Shown in pieces: positions 23,088-33,365 of a DNA stretch of 64,000 bases. The notes beneath the pieces are model-generated. The model did not search any database, was not told where the DNA came from, and was given only the letters and a program-made list of their open reading frames with translations. Each line of letters starts with the position of its first letter. Position 1 is the stretch's first letter. Source of the DNA: Climacium dendroides (Eukaryota; Streptophyta; Bryopsida; Hypnales; Climaciaceae); NCBI GenBank assembly GCA_950106755.1, contig OX467083.1, forward strand, positions 25,043,029 to 25,107,028. The letters run 5' to 3'. The position numbers and the translations under genes are program-made.

Positions 23088-26057
23088 ATGCTTGGAAGTA
23101 CTACACCTATGGTAGATAAAGGAAAAGGGTTGCTTGAAGACGATTACCATGATTATGAGAAGAATATACACTCTATGCTTGGTTTTGGTAGTGGACATAT
23201 TGCAGAATTGAATCCTTATGGAACTATAGACATAGAAAATCCATTTTTATCAAATGCCATGGATTCTATTGCATCATGGAAAAGAGATAGTTATGTGTAG
23301 CTATATATGAGTGAAGAAGCTCCTACACATGAGTGAGGAAGTTCCTACACACCACCATGGTAATCTTCAGCCTCTTCCACAAGACATTGAAGTTTGTGAA
23401 GATGAAGAAGAACCACATATTTTTGAGAAGGAAAATAACTTGATTTGTGCATTGGGCAGGATGGTCCAAAATCCACCTATTGGGCCATTTCAACGTGAAG
23501 ATTTGATTTGGGCGGCTCATAAGACCAATAATCAAGGTATTCACCAAGACAGTGAGATTGCTGTCATCCTATGGAACCAATTGGAGGATTTCATAGCTGG
23601 AGAGCAAAATGATGAAAATTTTCCATGCAAGTTTTCAAAGGAGACCTTGAATGTCAACAAACCCGGCACTTTGTTGAGACCTCGAGCAAATAGTGCCTCT
23701 AAAGTGATTAGGTAATACGTTGTTTGATGTTTGTTGCATTACTTTAATTTATTGAAAACAACAACTTCAATTATACTTCTATTATTATGCATTTCATTTT
23801 TTATACAATTCATCTTTAGGCTCATTAAAATGCATTTTCAATTCATGCAATTCTTTTGTCATTGTGTTTGACTTAGGAGTTGAATAGGATGGCTTTTATT
23901 CAATGATTTTCTTAAATAACTTGTATGCAATAAAATTTTGTTATGATAAGATGGTATATTGGACATCATTATAGTTCACATGAAAATGTATATAAAATGC
24001 ACACCTTTTTTTGTATAATTTCTTCTACTACATGTTCTTTTATTTTTTGCATGTTCAATATTAGATAGTGTATCAAGCGTTGCTTGTTGAATTGCAAAAA
24101 TTTCTGAATTATAGTAGTATCAGTAATAATTTTATTATTCTAAATTTTTTTTAAAAATTTACTAGTCTTGTTTTGACTTATCTAATAAGCAAGCAGTAGA
24201 GCTTTGGCAAAAGCATCCTAGTGACCCTCAAAGCATAAAGATGTGGGTGAAGGAGACCCAACAAGTATTTTTCACTACAAGGAACATGCTTTACTAGACT
24301 TGAATTTAACAATTCAAGATGATGCTCCTTTTTCGCTAGGAATACAAACAGATTGGCAATTAGAAATGATGGTGACACATGGTCAAGGCAGTGCACTTGC
24401 TTTTAACGCTACATTTGGTACTATTGAAACCAAAGTAAGCTACTATATCCTACAATTGAATTCATTATTTCTTTGTTTATTATTAAAAAAAACTATAATT
24501 CAATATTTATTTGATAAAAAGGTTCTTATAGTCTTTTGTGATTATATTGTAATATCTGTTGTATACTATCATGGTCTTCGATGAATGGCGAAATGGAATA
24601 CTGGTTGTATTTTTCATCATCTCTAGAACACGTAAAAAAGACTTACACGTTGTTCTACAAAAACTCAAAAATACAGTGCAATCTAAGGCACCAGGGTGGG
24701 CACCTAGCTCAATTATTGTAGACAATGCACAAGCCGAGATAAACGTTCTTGAGTGAGTCCTACAAACTCTTTTAAATTGAATACTATATTTGGTTGTACT
24801 CATTTCTTAAAAAGGTCCTCTTTCTTTTAAATTTACTCTACTTGTTTGTCATTGTAATGTAGATCAATGTGGCCAGAGGCAAGGATCTTCTTGTGTCTTT
24901 GGCATGTTCGGAAGAGTTGGGTTGAGAATGCAGTTAAAAAAATCAGAACCGTTGGAGAGAGGATGTTTATTCTTAAGGCACTAGGGGATATAATGTATGG
25001 TAAAAGAATGCCACATGATGACTCTCCAATCGAATGGGCACATCAACAACTTGACAATCTTGCTACAACAAGACCTTTGGCTGTAGTATTTATGAAGTAT
25101 ATAGGAGAGCATTGGCTTGAAAAAATACAGATGTGGTGTACAAGATATCGAAGCATCCCTCATGCTAGTCAAAATACTAATGCTGTCATTGAGTCTTATC
25201 ACGGAAATTTGAAGAGTATTCTATACTCTACAAAAGAAAAATTGAATGGTAGACGCATGGATTGGTTAATTTACCATTTAGTTGGAGATGTGTTATCCTA
25301 TTATTGGTACAACGTTCATTTGAAGAAGTTTGGATTTGTGAGAAATACCCAACAAGAGTTTATAGTAGCATCTGCCATCATTCGTGCGAAGTCCATTCCA
25401 GATTTACATGTTTTGCTCTATCTTGATGGAGATGATGTTGCTTTGGTGGCCTCAATGAACAACAAACCAAAAGTTTGGACAATGCATTCTCTTGATTCAG
25501 AATGAGCTCAATGCAATTGCCCTATTGCAGATGAAGGTATGATCTGCAAGCACTCTATTAAAGTCTTTAAGATGCTCCATCCAAATATAGAAGATGGACT
25601 CATTGTTAGGGAAGCTGAAATCCGACATGGTTTTAACAAAGACACTCCTTTGTCACAAGGATTATCTTCATCGCTCACAGAACATTGTACTACAAAACTT
25701 CCAATTTTTATTGATGACGACATAGAAGCAATGGATATTCAATGTATTCAGAAAGAGCCTGTGGTCTCCAAGGAACAAGATCATGAAGTACGTGGGGTAA
25801 TTTGACCTAATGCTCATGTTGTTTTTGAAAAACTCCTAGCACTAGCAGATGAGCATGATTTGCATGATCATTTGGTAGCCGATCTTCAAGCTATACGAAG
25901 AAAGTACAAAAGCATGGTGGCACGAGGAGTAGCTAATGTAGGAGGATTCAATAGTACACGGTCCTTCCCAAAATTACTAGGTGATAATAGTTTGATATGA
26001 CGCAAAGGATTCCTTGAACCAAAGTCTAGGAGAATTAAAAATAGTATTTCATTGTGA
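23088..26057 (+). pseudogene. MULE/FAR1-like transposase pseudogene with SWIM zinc finger
   Basis: Coding pieces on the plus strand: 23088-23300 and 23311-23715 (N-terminal, unrecognised), about 24190-24434, about 24550-24752, and 24863 onward. The core has QTDWQLEMMVTHGQGSALAF then NATFGT. The residue before ATFGT is normally the first catalytic Asp but here is Asn (AAC at 24415-24417). The second Asp is kept in SSIIVDNAQAEINVLE (GAC at 24721). FLCLWHVRKSW is the conserved C/W..H block. After a TGA at 25503-25505 the same frame continues into the SWIM finger QCNCPIADEGMICKH. Two more in-frame TGA codons occur at 25803-25805 and 25998-26000, and the final TGA is at 26055-26057. There is also a frameshift near 24260. 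The gene is dead as written. Confidence 0.82.
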
Positions 26058-27802
26058 ACATGGTAGGCACAAGTATAGCCTTCATTCATATGTGTCTTTT
26101 TTCATTACATTATTTTTTTCAATCTCTCAATTCCACTTGTGATTGTTAAGTTATTATAATTCAGAATGTTTACTACAAGAATTTCAATGAACCCCTATAG
26201 GAACAAGAACCATAGTTTGGGTATTTTCAAAACTTTGACAAATTTCATTGACTTCAAAATTTGAAATTTTTACATAGAATTTTTAGAATAGTTGCTAGTC
26301 ACCACGATTTGAGTGTGAAAATTAATTTCATGTTGTTTCAATAAATATTGTACAAATTAAAATTTCTTTCATATTTCAATGTCAAATCTAAATTTATGGA
26401 ATATTTCAAAAAATTACTAATTATTTTTTGGATATTGTATGAATTTATATCTACTAAAAATGTTGAACCCATTCAATTCTTAAGAAGGAGGCTGAAGTTA
26501 TGAAGATTTTTATGTTGCAAGTAAGGAAGAGAGGATACATATATGAAATTTTCTTTAGCTCTCGATTTTGAGGATCCATAAATGAAAATTAAGAAATAAA
26601 TGTATTATTTGTTTAATGTAATATTTTAACCATAGGATGAACAATTTTTAATTTTAAGGCAAATAGTGGGTTTTTTCATTCAATACCAAACTAGCACGAC
26701 CACCTTGCAATTTTCAAATTTTTTTAAGAGAAATACAAAGTTTTTTTTATTAAAATCTTTTAGAAATGTTTTCAATCTATCTTCAAACATATTGACCAAA
26801 TGCACAAGATGTGGGACATACATGTTTTTTTTAGAAGTTGAAATATAAAACTTCAACTTTTATAGGATTAGAGAAGTGCACATTTCTGATTTTTCACATT
26901 GAACTTCCAATCTATTGAAAAATTCATTCTAATATTTTGAGACAATGTACTTGAACAAATTAACCAAAAGACTTTATAGTGAGATTTATTGAAAAAAAAA
27001 TATTGATGAAGATTTCAACCTCCCTCTTGGAATGAGTACTGTTTTAGAAGTACTAGAATCTCCATTGGCTGCTTCACTGCTTGCCACCACCAAAATGAAA
27101 CTAAAAATAATTTTCTAATTTTTAAATTCATTAAAACTTTAAATTGAATAACTTCCGCATTGTAGCATGAGAGGATGCATTTTTTTATACAAAATAAAAG
27201 CTCTATGCATAGAAGAGAGTAAGGGATTTTAAGGTGGCATGAATGGAAAAGTTATTTGTCTCAAAAGAAAAGATAATTGACTTAAGTTTTTAAATTTTAA
27301 AAAATCCTTAATTTTCACACCATACATCCAAATGCCATAGAATTTGGCACATATATATAGCCTTCTACAAAAAGGATTGCAAGGAATTTGTTTAGTGGCA
27401 TTTAGAGATGCAATGTAAAAGTTCTATTTTTTCCAAAACAAAATATAATTTGCTTTAGTTTTTTTAATTATAAGAAATCGTTAACTTTCACACCATAGGT
27501 CCAAACGCCACAAAACTTGGTACAAATAGAAAGCCTTTTGCACAAAGGAGTGCAAGCAATTTGTTTAGTAGCATCCAATGATACAATGTAAAAGTTATGA
27601 TTTTTCTAAGATAGAAGAGAATTTATTCAATTTTTTTAATTCTTAAAAGCTTTGAAATTCAATAACTTTCACACCATAGTTCCAAACAAGACAAATCAAA
27701 ATCCATGCACACCTCCTTGCAAATAGCTTTCCAATGGTATCAAGAATGCCACCGTACGCCTCAAGGTTTATTAAATCTCAACATATCAAATCAACAAATT
27801 AA

Positions 27803-27843
<41 letters not shown>

Positions 27844-28019
27844 TAATTAATTTAAGGCACAAGGTTTTTGTTTTTGTTTTTGAAACAAATGGATAATTTC
27901 TAAGGTATAAAGTTTGAATGAAATTATTAAGTAAAAACTTTTGGAATTATAAAGAAAGAGTCTTTAAGGAAAGAGTGATAAAATGGCAAAGTAGTTCACT
28001 TAGGTTCACACATCTGATG
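26058..28019. repeat. MULE 3' non-coding part with ~175 bp tandem units and an AAT microsatellite
   Basis: Motifs ending TTCACACCAT followed by CCAAA recur at 27314, 27487 and 27668, with accompanying CAATGTAAAAGTT and GAGTGCAAGCAATTTG blocks. That gives about 2.3 tandem copies with periods of 173 and 181 bp. A run of (AAT)n lies at about 27803-27838. No gene recognised. Confidence 0.65.
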
Positions 28020-28397
28020 GGAGGTTGAGATGTTGGGATGGACGAAGGGGACGGAGGGGACGGACGGGAGGAGGTTGGAGATGGACGGGAGGAAGCTGAC
28101 CCGGGCAGGTGGGCCTCGGGGTTGAGCCAGAGGGCCCACTATCAGACCCCCCAATGTTTTGTAGGGGGTACTTAACGTCTCGCGTGAGTGGAACAATCGA
28201 GGCATCGAGCGATCGAATGAAAAACAAATCTGCCGCAGAGGTCCTTTGGGGGCAAGACGGAAGCTTCCATCTAGGGGGCTAGCTAGTCAACGGCCACTCC
28301 GTGTGTGAATTTTAAGGATTGTATGATTGGAATCGATCGTGGGCTAGCTCCAACCAGTAGATCGGTACCGACGAATGAACTGGTCTAAACAATACTA

Positions 28398-28650
28398 CTC
28401 CCTCCATCTCTAAATGATCTCCCACAATTTTGTTGATAATTTTTGAGCCAATTTCATTGACCATATTATGGAAAATATAATTAAGAAAGGTTCAAAATTT
28501 TATATCACTGGAATTAATGAAAAACATTGCATGTGTTCATTGCAACCTAAAAATTAGGCACAAGGAAGTGAATAGGTCGACCTACTCAAAACAACCTTAA
28601 AAAAACATGACATTCAAAGTGGATGTCCAATCATTTGGGGATGGAGGGAG
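28398..28650. mobile_element. Stowaway-like MITE (Tc1/mariner type), 253 bp
   Basis: The ends are CTCCCTCCATC and GATGGAGGGAG, flanked by TA on both sides (28396-28397 and 28651-28652). This is the hallmark of Stowaway MITEs mobilised by Tc1/mariner transposases. No coding capacity. Confidence 0.88.
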
Positions 28651-28805
28651 TATTAAGCTACCCCACTGATCGATCTCGCTATGCATAGTAGTATAGACTA
28701 AGGGCGGCTTGGAAAGCTCAATGCAAGTAGTATCAATTCATTGTTAGTGCGCGCCTGTAAGTACGTGCTAGTACAATCCTGTGACACAATCGATCGATTA
28801 GTGGA

Positions 28806-29520
28806 ATGGGAAATTTCATTAAAATGACGATATTCCATGTGCCATTTTCACAGTGTGCCGTTCCCGCAATTCAGACCGGGCGGTCTGAAATCTATTAGTG
28901 TCCTAGATTTGTGAATTCTATACCACTATTAGATGTATTAAATCTAGGAAAGATGTAGATTTCAAACCAATCGATTTAAAAATCTACATATTTTTTAGAT
29001 CTAAGATATCTAATAATGATATAGATTTCAAAAATTTAGGATGCTAATAGAGTTCAGACCACCCAATCTGAGAATGCCAAACTTTAGAGAAAATCTCCAG
29101 AAGGCCGTCAAGCATTGACAAGCCACTCTATTTGGAGAGTTCTACGGAGTTAAGGAAAAGGACAACATCTTTGTCAGAGATGCTGTGTCAGCTTGTATGA
29201 ACTTTGTGAAAGACTATCGCTTTTACTTTTTTTTTTATGTATAGTTATGTGTCAATGGACTTGTGTCAAGGTATAAAAGTGAGCAAGTCAGACAACATAC
29301 ATTTAAAAATAGTAACTGCGCCCCCTCTTCTATTTAAGTAATATTATTTTTGTAATCAATGCTCAAAACTGACAATGAGCTATAATAGGGAAAAAATCAC
29401 TGTGAAGCCAAAATAAATGTAATGAAAGGTCCCTTTCGGCACTTCTTAGTGGCCTTTTGCAGAGTCCAGATTTTCTCTAATGAGTCACAGAATACTCGCC
29501 ATTTTAATGAAATTCCCCAT
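28806..29520. mobile_element. ATGGGG-family MITE (copy B), interrupted by another element
   Basis: The left end ATGGGAAATTTCATTAAAAT and right end ATTTTAATGAAATTCCCCAT are flanked by TGGA at 28802-28805 and 29521-29524. Without the roughly 399 bp inserted segment it is about 316 bp, matching copy A over its whole length, including the CAGACCGGGCGGTC block. Confidence 0.88.
29083..29481. mobile_element. Small element nested in MITE copy B
   Basis: The segment starts TTTAGAGAAAATCT and ends AGATTTTCTCTAA, a 13-bp inverted repeat. It separates two halves of copy B that are contiguous in copies A and C. A GTATAAAAGTGAG stretch near 29272 looks like a core promoter. The target duplication is unclear. 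A TA-flanked element starting GAGAAAATCT is one reading. Confidence 0.65.
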
Positions 29521-29639
29521 TGGAGCTCTTGTTCTTGGGAAGAGCGGATCTTGTGATGTGGCCGACAGTGCGAGGACCGATTGCAATTCCATCGATCGAT
29601 CGTGTCGATCAGGCACTAGCTGCCATACATCTATTTACC

Positions 29640-30486
29640 ATGGCGTCGTGATGGTTCAAGAGTAGCTGCTCGTTGTTGCCGGATTTCTTCCACGAGGGTT
29701 CGTTGCAGCTGTATGCCCAGCTCTCTGCAGGCATTGGAGATGTGCACGGCGAAGGTGAGCAGCCTCTGCATCTACGAAACGCCTCTGCAGCAAGGCCCAG
29801 TGCAGGCGCTGGGTACCCTCAGTCATGCACCATTTTCTGGTAGTGGAGATTTGAGCGCCATTGTGCATCCGACGCAAGGCGACTTGAACGGGTTGAAGAT
29901 CCGGGCCGGGCAGAGAAAAATAGGCGGGACGAGAACGGGGAGAAGGAGATCCTTTTCGTAAGGGAGCAGAACATTACTCAAGGTCGGGCTCGAGGCATTC
30001 CATGGACGGCCAATGTGAGCATTAAACATGATTTTTCCTAGCTTAATGTGAGCGTTCCAATGGACCAAGTTCTTAGGATTCTGAGGAAGCACTTCCCGGA
30101 TTACAACATCCTCAATAAGAACTGCTGGGGGTACGCCGACGCCACTTGCCGAGCGAGCGCTGGTGGAAGCGTTTCGAGAACTTCGTCCAGAAGAAGGAAG
30201 TCTAGTAAACAGCCTTTTCCAGCAGACTCCGGCTATCGACGTGCCCGTGGAGATGGCGGTGACGACTGCCGGTTACGGCTTAGAACTCATGGTGTCGATC
30301 GCGGCCTGCGTGACTGAGCATGCTTACAAAACTAACAATATTCAAGAGGCTGTGGGCGTATATATGTCCTCCGAGAAGAAGGAAGAAGATGACCTCACCT
30401 GGTGGGGTTCATTTGAAAACATGGAAGGCGTCGTCCCTAGCTTTATTTTATCCATTTTAGCTGCTGCTCCCGGGATTGCATCTTAA
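29640..30486 (+). pseudogene. NCW-family copy 2, broken
   Basis: Homologous to the genes at 14950 and 44167. It starts ATG GCG TCG TGA, so codon 4 is a stop. After it the frame reads WFKSSCSLLPDFFHEGS as in the intact copies. A frameshift follows near 29725, then CIYETPLQQGPVQAL appears in another frame, then further shifts around 29840-30040. The NKNCWGYADATCRA block (near 30110-30160) and its Cys are kept, as is the LSHAPF His. The C-terminal hydrophobic part (YGLELMVSIAACVTEHAY) is still readable to the TAA at 30484-30486. At least three frameshifts plus the nonsense codon make it non-functional. It starts only 116 bp from the target duplication of MITE copy B. Confidence 0.8.
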
Positions 30487-30994
30487 CTGTCGGTGGTGCG
30501 TGCTAGGAATTGAAGCAAGCTGTGGACAGCCTCTTGCTTGTGCTCATTCGATTTTTCTACTGATGTTCTTCGGATTCTGAGTTTGCCACCGCTTGTAGGC
30601 ACATGCATTCGCCTTCGCATTATCTCAAATGTAGCTGAGGAGAACCCGCTGTGAAGCCGTGGCATCCTAGGGCCGGGTATGGTGGCGATGAAGTCCGTCG
30701 TTCCAAAATCATAACATGTCTGGGTACTGTATTTAGTAAAATCAAACTCTGGTGGTAAAATAATGAAACCAATCTTTACAGCCTGTCTTTCATTTATGTT
30801 TTTCTTAATCTAAATAATCTAAGCCTTTTTTGTAACCGAAACAGCCTCAACAGCGTAACGTCACTACCCTACTCTGGCAGCGGAAATTTCCACCTTGTCA
30901 CATGTTCTATTTATTTTTGCTATCAGACCCCAAATGAATGACCCAGTGGCGTCTGGAACAACGCTTACTTGTGCCATAAATTATGTTAAACGAC
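30487..30994. other. Spacer; nothing recognised
   Basis: 3' flank of the broken NCW copy. Only short frames on either strand. Confidence 0.4.
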
Positions 30995-31215
30995 AGGCTG
31001 GTGACCTTGGAAATCATCCCTTATGACATTGTGTCAATAGTTGGTGTAAAAAAATCACCCAAAGCACTTACTGAAAGTCAAAGTACTATACTAGACCTCC
31101 CCTTTCTATGCAAAATTATGTGGATGAATAGTTGCACTTTTGTCCTACGGAGAAGGATTCTAGGTCATTCATCAACCAAAAAATAGTTGCAATGTTGTTT
31201 ATGGGTTAATAATTT
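30995..31215 (+). repeat. Dispersed repeat, paired with 58405-58620
   Basis: Both copies contain GTGACC(A/T)TGGAAATCATyCCTT, then ACATTGTGT.AATAGTTGGT, then GGATGAATAGTTGCACTTyT, then TCATTCATCAAC. They are in the same orientation and clearly diverged. Confidence 0.7.
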
Positions 31216-31400
31216 TGTTGTGTTGTGTATCAAGAAATTATCTCATTCATCCCAAACTAGTTTGGATTTCGTCAAAAAGGACATTATTGATTGGTTCATG
31301 CCAATTGTAACAAATTAAGGAATGTGGGTTTCGTAAGATTGGTACAGTTAACACCTGAAGTCCTAAGGCCTTTTTTCATTACAAAACCACTCTAAATTGC

Positions 31401-31690
31401 CATCACGGTTGTCATATCGGACAGAATCTCACTGTTCACGAACAGAATCGAACCGATTAGGGTTGACCGGCTGCGAACTTCAAAGGCTTATAACTTTTGC
31501 AAAAATACTTCAAATCGGGCAAATGAGATGTTTTTAGGCATCTACAGTTTCTAAAAACATCTCATTTGCCCGATTTGAAGTATTTTTGCAAAAGTTATAA
31601 GCCTCTGAAGTTTGCAGCCGGTCAACCCTAATTGGTCCGATTCTGTCTATGAACAGTGAAATTCTGTCTGATATGAAAACCATGATTGCC
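31401..31690. mobile_element. Hairpin (fold-back) element 1
   Basis: Two arms of about 135 bp, starting CATCACGGTTGTCATATCGG and ending in its diverged complement (GATATGAAAACCATGATTGC), meet around a short loop at about 31537-31551. The arms pair almost fully, with only a few mismatches (GGTTGACCGGCTGCG... pairing with ...GCAGCCGGTCAACC). No coding capacity. Confidence 0.85.
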
Positions 31691-31696
31691 ATTTCT

Positions 31697-31867
31697 ATTG
31701 CAAATCATGGTTGTCATACTGGACAAGTTACTATTCATTTCTTGTCCTGTAGGACAAGTTACTATTCATCAAATGTACATCTCAAGTACATTTGATGAAT
31801 AGTAACTTGTCCTACAGGACGAAAAATGAATAGTAACTTGTCCAGTATGACAACCATGTTGCAAATA
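31697..31867. mobile_element. Hairpin (fold-back) element 2, adjacent to element 1
   Basis: A 171 bp near-perfect palindrome beginning TATTGCAAATCATGGTTGTC and ending in its complement. The loop is about 7 nt near 31779-31785. The arm contains GACAAGTTACTATTCAT twice, around an inner CTTGTCCTGTAGGACAAG palindrome. Its outer GGTTGTCATA matches hairpin 1, so the two are relatives. Confidence 0.88.
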
Positions 31868-33365
31868 GCAAAAAAGTTTTATTTTAATTTATTTTTTAAT
31901 TTTTTAATTTTAATTTTTTTTTAGTTTTTGACATATTTAACCATAGGATCTTGTACTAGACTAGTATAAGAATTTTATGGAATAATTTTGTTAACTTGAC
32001 CTTAAAAACTGCTAGATATTTACATTCATAGTGAAGAAAAAAATAGTTTTTTAAACCTTACATGATTAGATTATGTGGCTTTAAATCTTGTTAATTAAAA
32101 TTATTTGAACTCTAAATCTAATTTACTAATTTTTTATGCTAAAGAATTGAGTTGAAAGTCTAGGGACTTATTTAGAAAACTTGATTTTCATTCTTTAAAA
32201 AGTTATTAAGTAGTAGTAGATACATGTGAGCATAAAAATTTCAATGGTGAGATTGTTAGAGAGATTGTTTTAGAAAATAGACTTATTAACCAAGTGGAAC
32301 TACTCATTTTGAGATTTTTTTGGTGTTGAGTGGCATAACATGTGTTGAAATAAAAATTATATTTCTCTAAAGCTAATATGATTTTTTATCTTAAAAAAAG
32401 TTTCAAAAACTACATCAAAAATTAAGATCATTACATTAGAGGAAAATTCGCCCCCATGCAAGGCTATTTGACTACATGAAAATGTGCAATTATAAAACAA
32501 AATTAATAAATTATATAAAAAAAAATTGGCCCAAGTAATTACCTAGTGTGCTATGCAAGAATGGGGAGAAAACAATTCCCCTGGATTTGCACATTGGCCA
32601 AAAGTTAGGCCAAATGTCAAACAACCCTCCACATGGATTAGATTTTTTCTAATGGAACCTATCCAATCCTTTAAACATTCCCATAGGGACACTTGGGACT
32701 TTAGGGGTAAAAAGAGATTAGTTTATTCACAAGAGTACAAAGTGTCAATTGCCAAATTTTGCTTTGGTAACTATGATTTGCCAAGGCCTCTAATAATTTT
32801 TGACTTTTACCTTGCTTTTGAAGTAGTTGTCTAATGTCTAAATTTGAAATTTTTTTGTACCTACTCAAAGTGCTTCTAATGATACTAAGTTCAAGTTCTA
32901 ATTATATACCATTCAAAAGTTGAACGTACATTTGGAGGGCCAATATACAATTTGGACCAAGGATGCTACTTCTATAATAAGGGTCAAATTTTAACAAATT
33001 TTAAGTATCTTGTACCTTAACTCCTTTATGCTCCGACATCCAAAATCTAAAGAATGAACAAAGAGGTTACAAGGGCTTTTAAGACCACAGAACTTCTCAT
33101 TCACCCAAACTAATGCTTGACTTTTTAATAAACACACTTTCAATATGATGAATTTGATGATATAACCAAAAGTATGTAAGAATTCAAGAAAGGATTCAGG
33201 CGCGAGGGGGTTAAGCCCCAAGAATCTCATATTCAGTCAATAATGTTCTGACAACATCAGGGTGGGAAACAATGTGTTTCCAGAATGATACTTGATCCAC
33301 TGTACTGTACTGTACAACTACCCCCAGGCAGCCTTCACAGGTGTGGAAGGGGAAGGAATGCTGAT
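31868..33365. other. AT-rich spacer; nothing recognised
   Basis: Frames of 79-93 codons (32553-32834 plus, 32991-33230 minus) show no known motif. The last 150 bp are likely the 3' UTR of the kinase gene. Confidence 0.5.

Larger units (their letters stand above)
21140..28182 (+). mobile_element. Mutator-like element (MULE) with long terminal inverted repeats
   Basis: The left terminus (21140 to about 21290) starts CGAGACGTTAAGTACCCCC and includes GGCTCAACCCGGAGGCCCAC and GTCAGCTTCCTCCCATCCGT. The same sequence, reverse-complemented and diverged by scattered substitutions and small indels, lies at about 28020-28182. A MULE transposase gene lies between them in plus orientation. The terminal repeats are thus at least 140-160 bp long. 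Weak similarity extends about 25 bp outward on both sides, so the exact ends and the expected 9-bp target duplication are unresolved. The element contains a second copy of the 11.9-13.8 kb dispersed repeat at 22000-22740. Confidence 0.7.

Noticed and set aside
27803..27838. AAT run considered as a possible poly-A/poly-T end of a retroposon
   Set aside because: It is a simple trinucleotide microsatellite with no adjacent reverse-transcriptase or target-site duplication.
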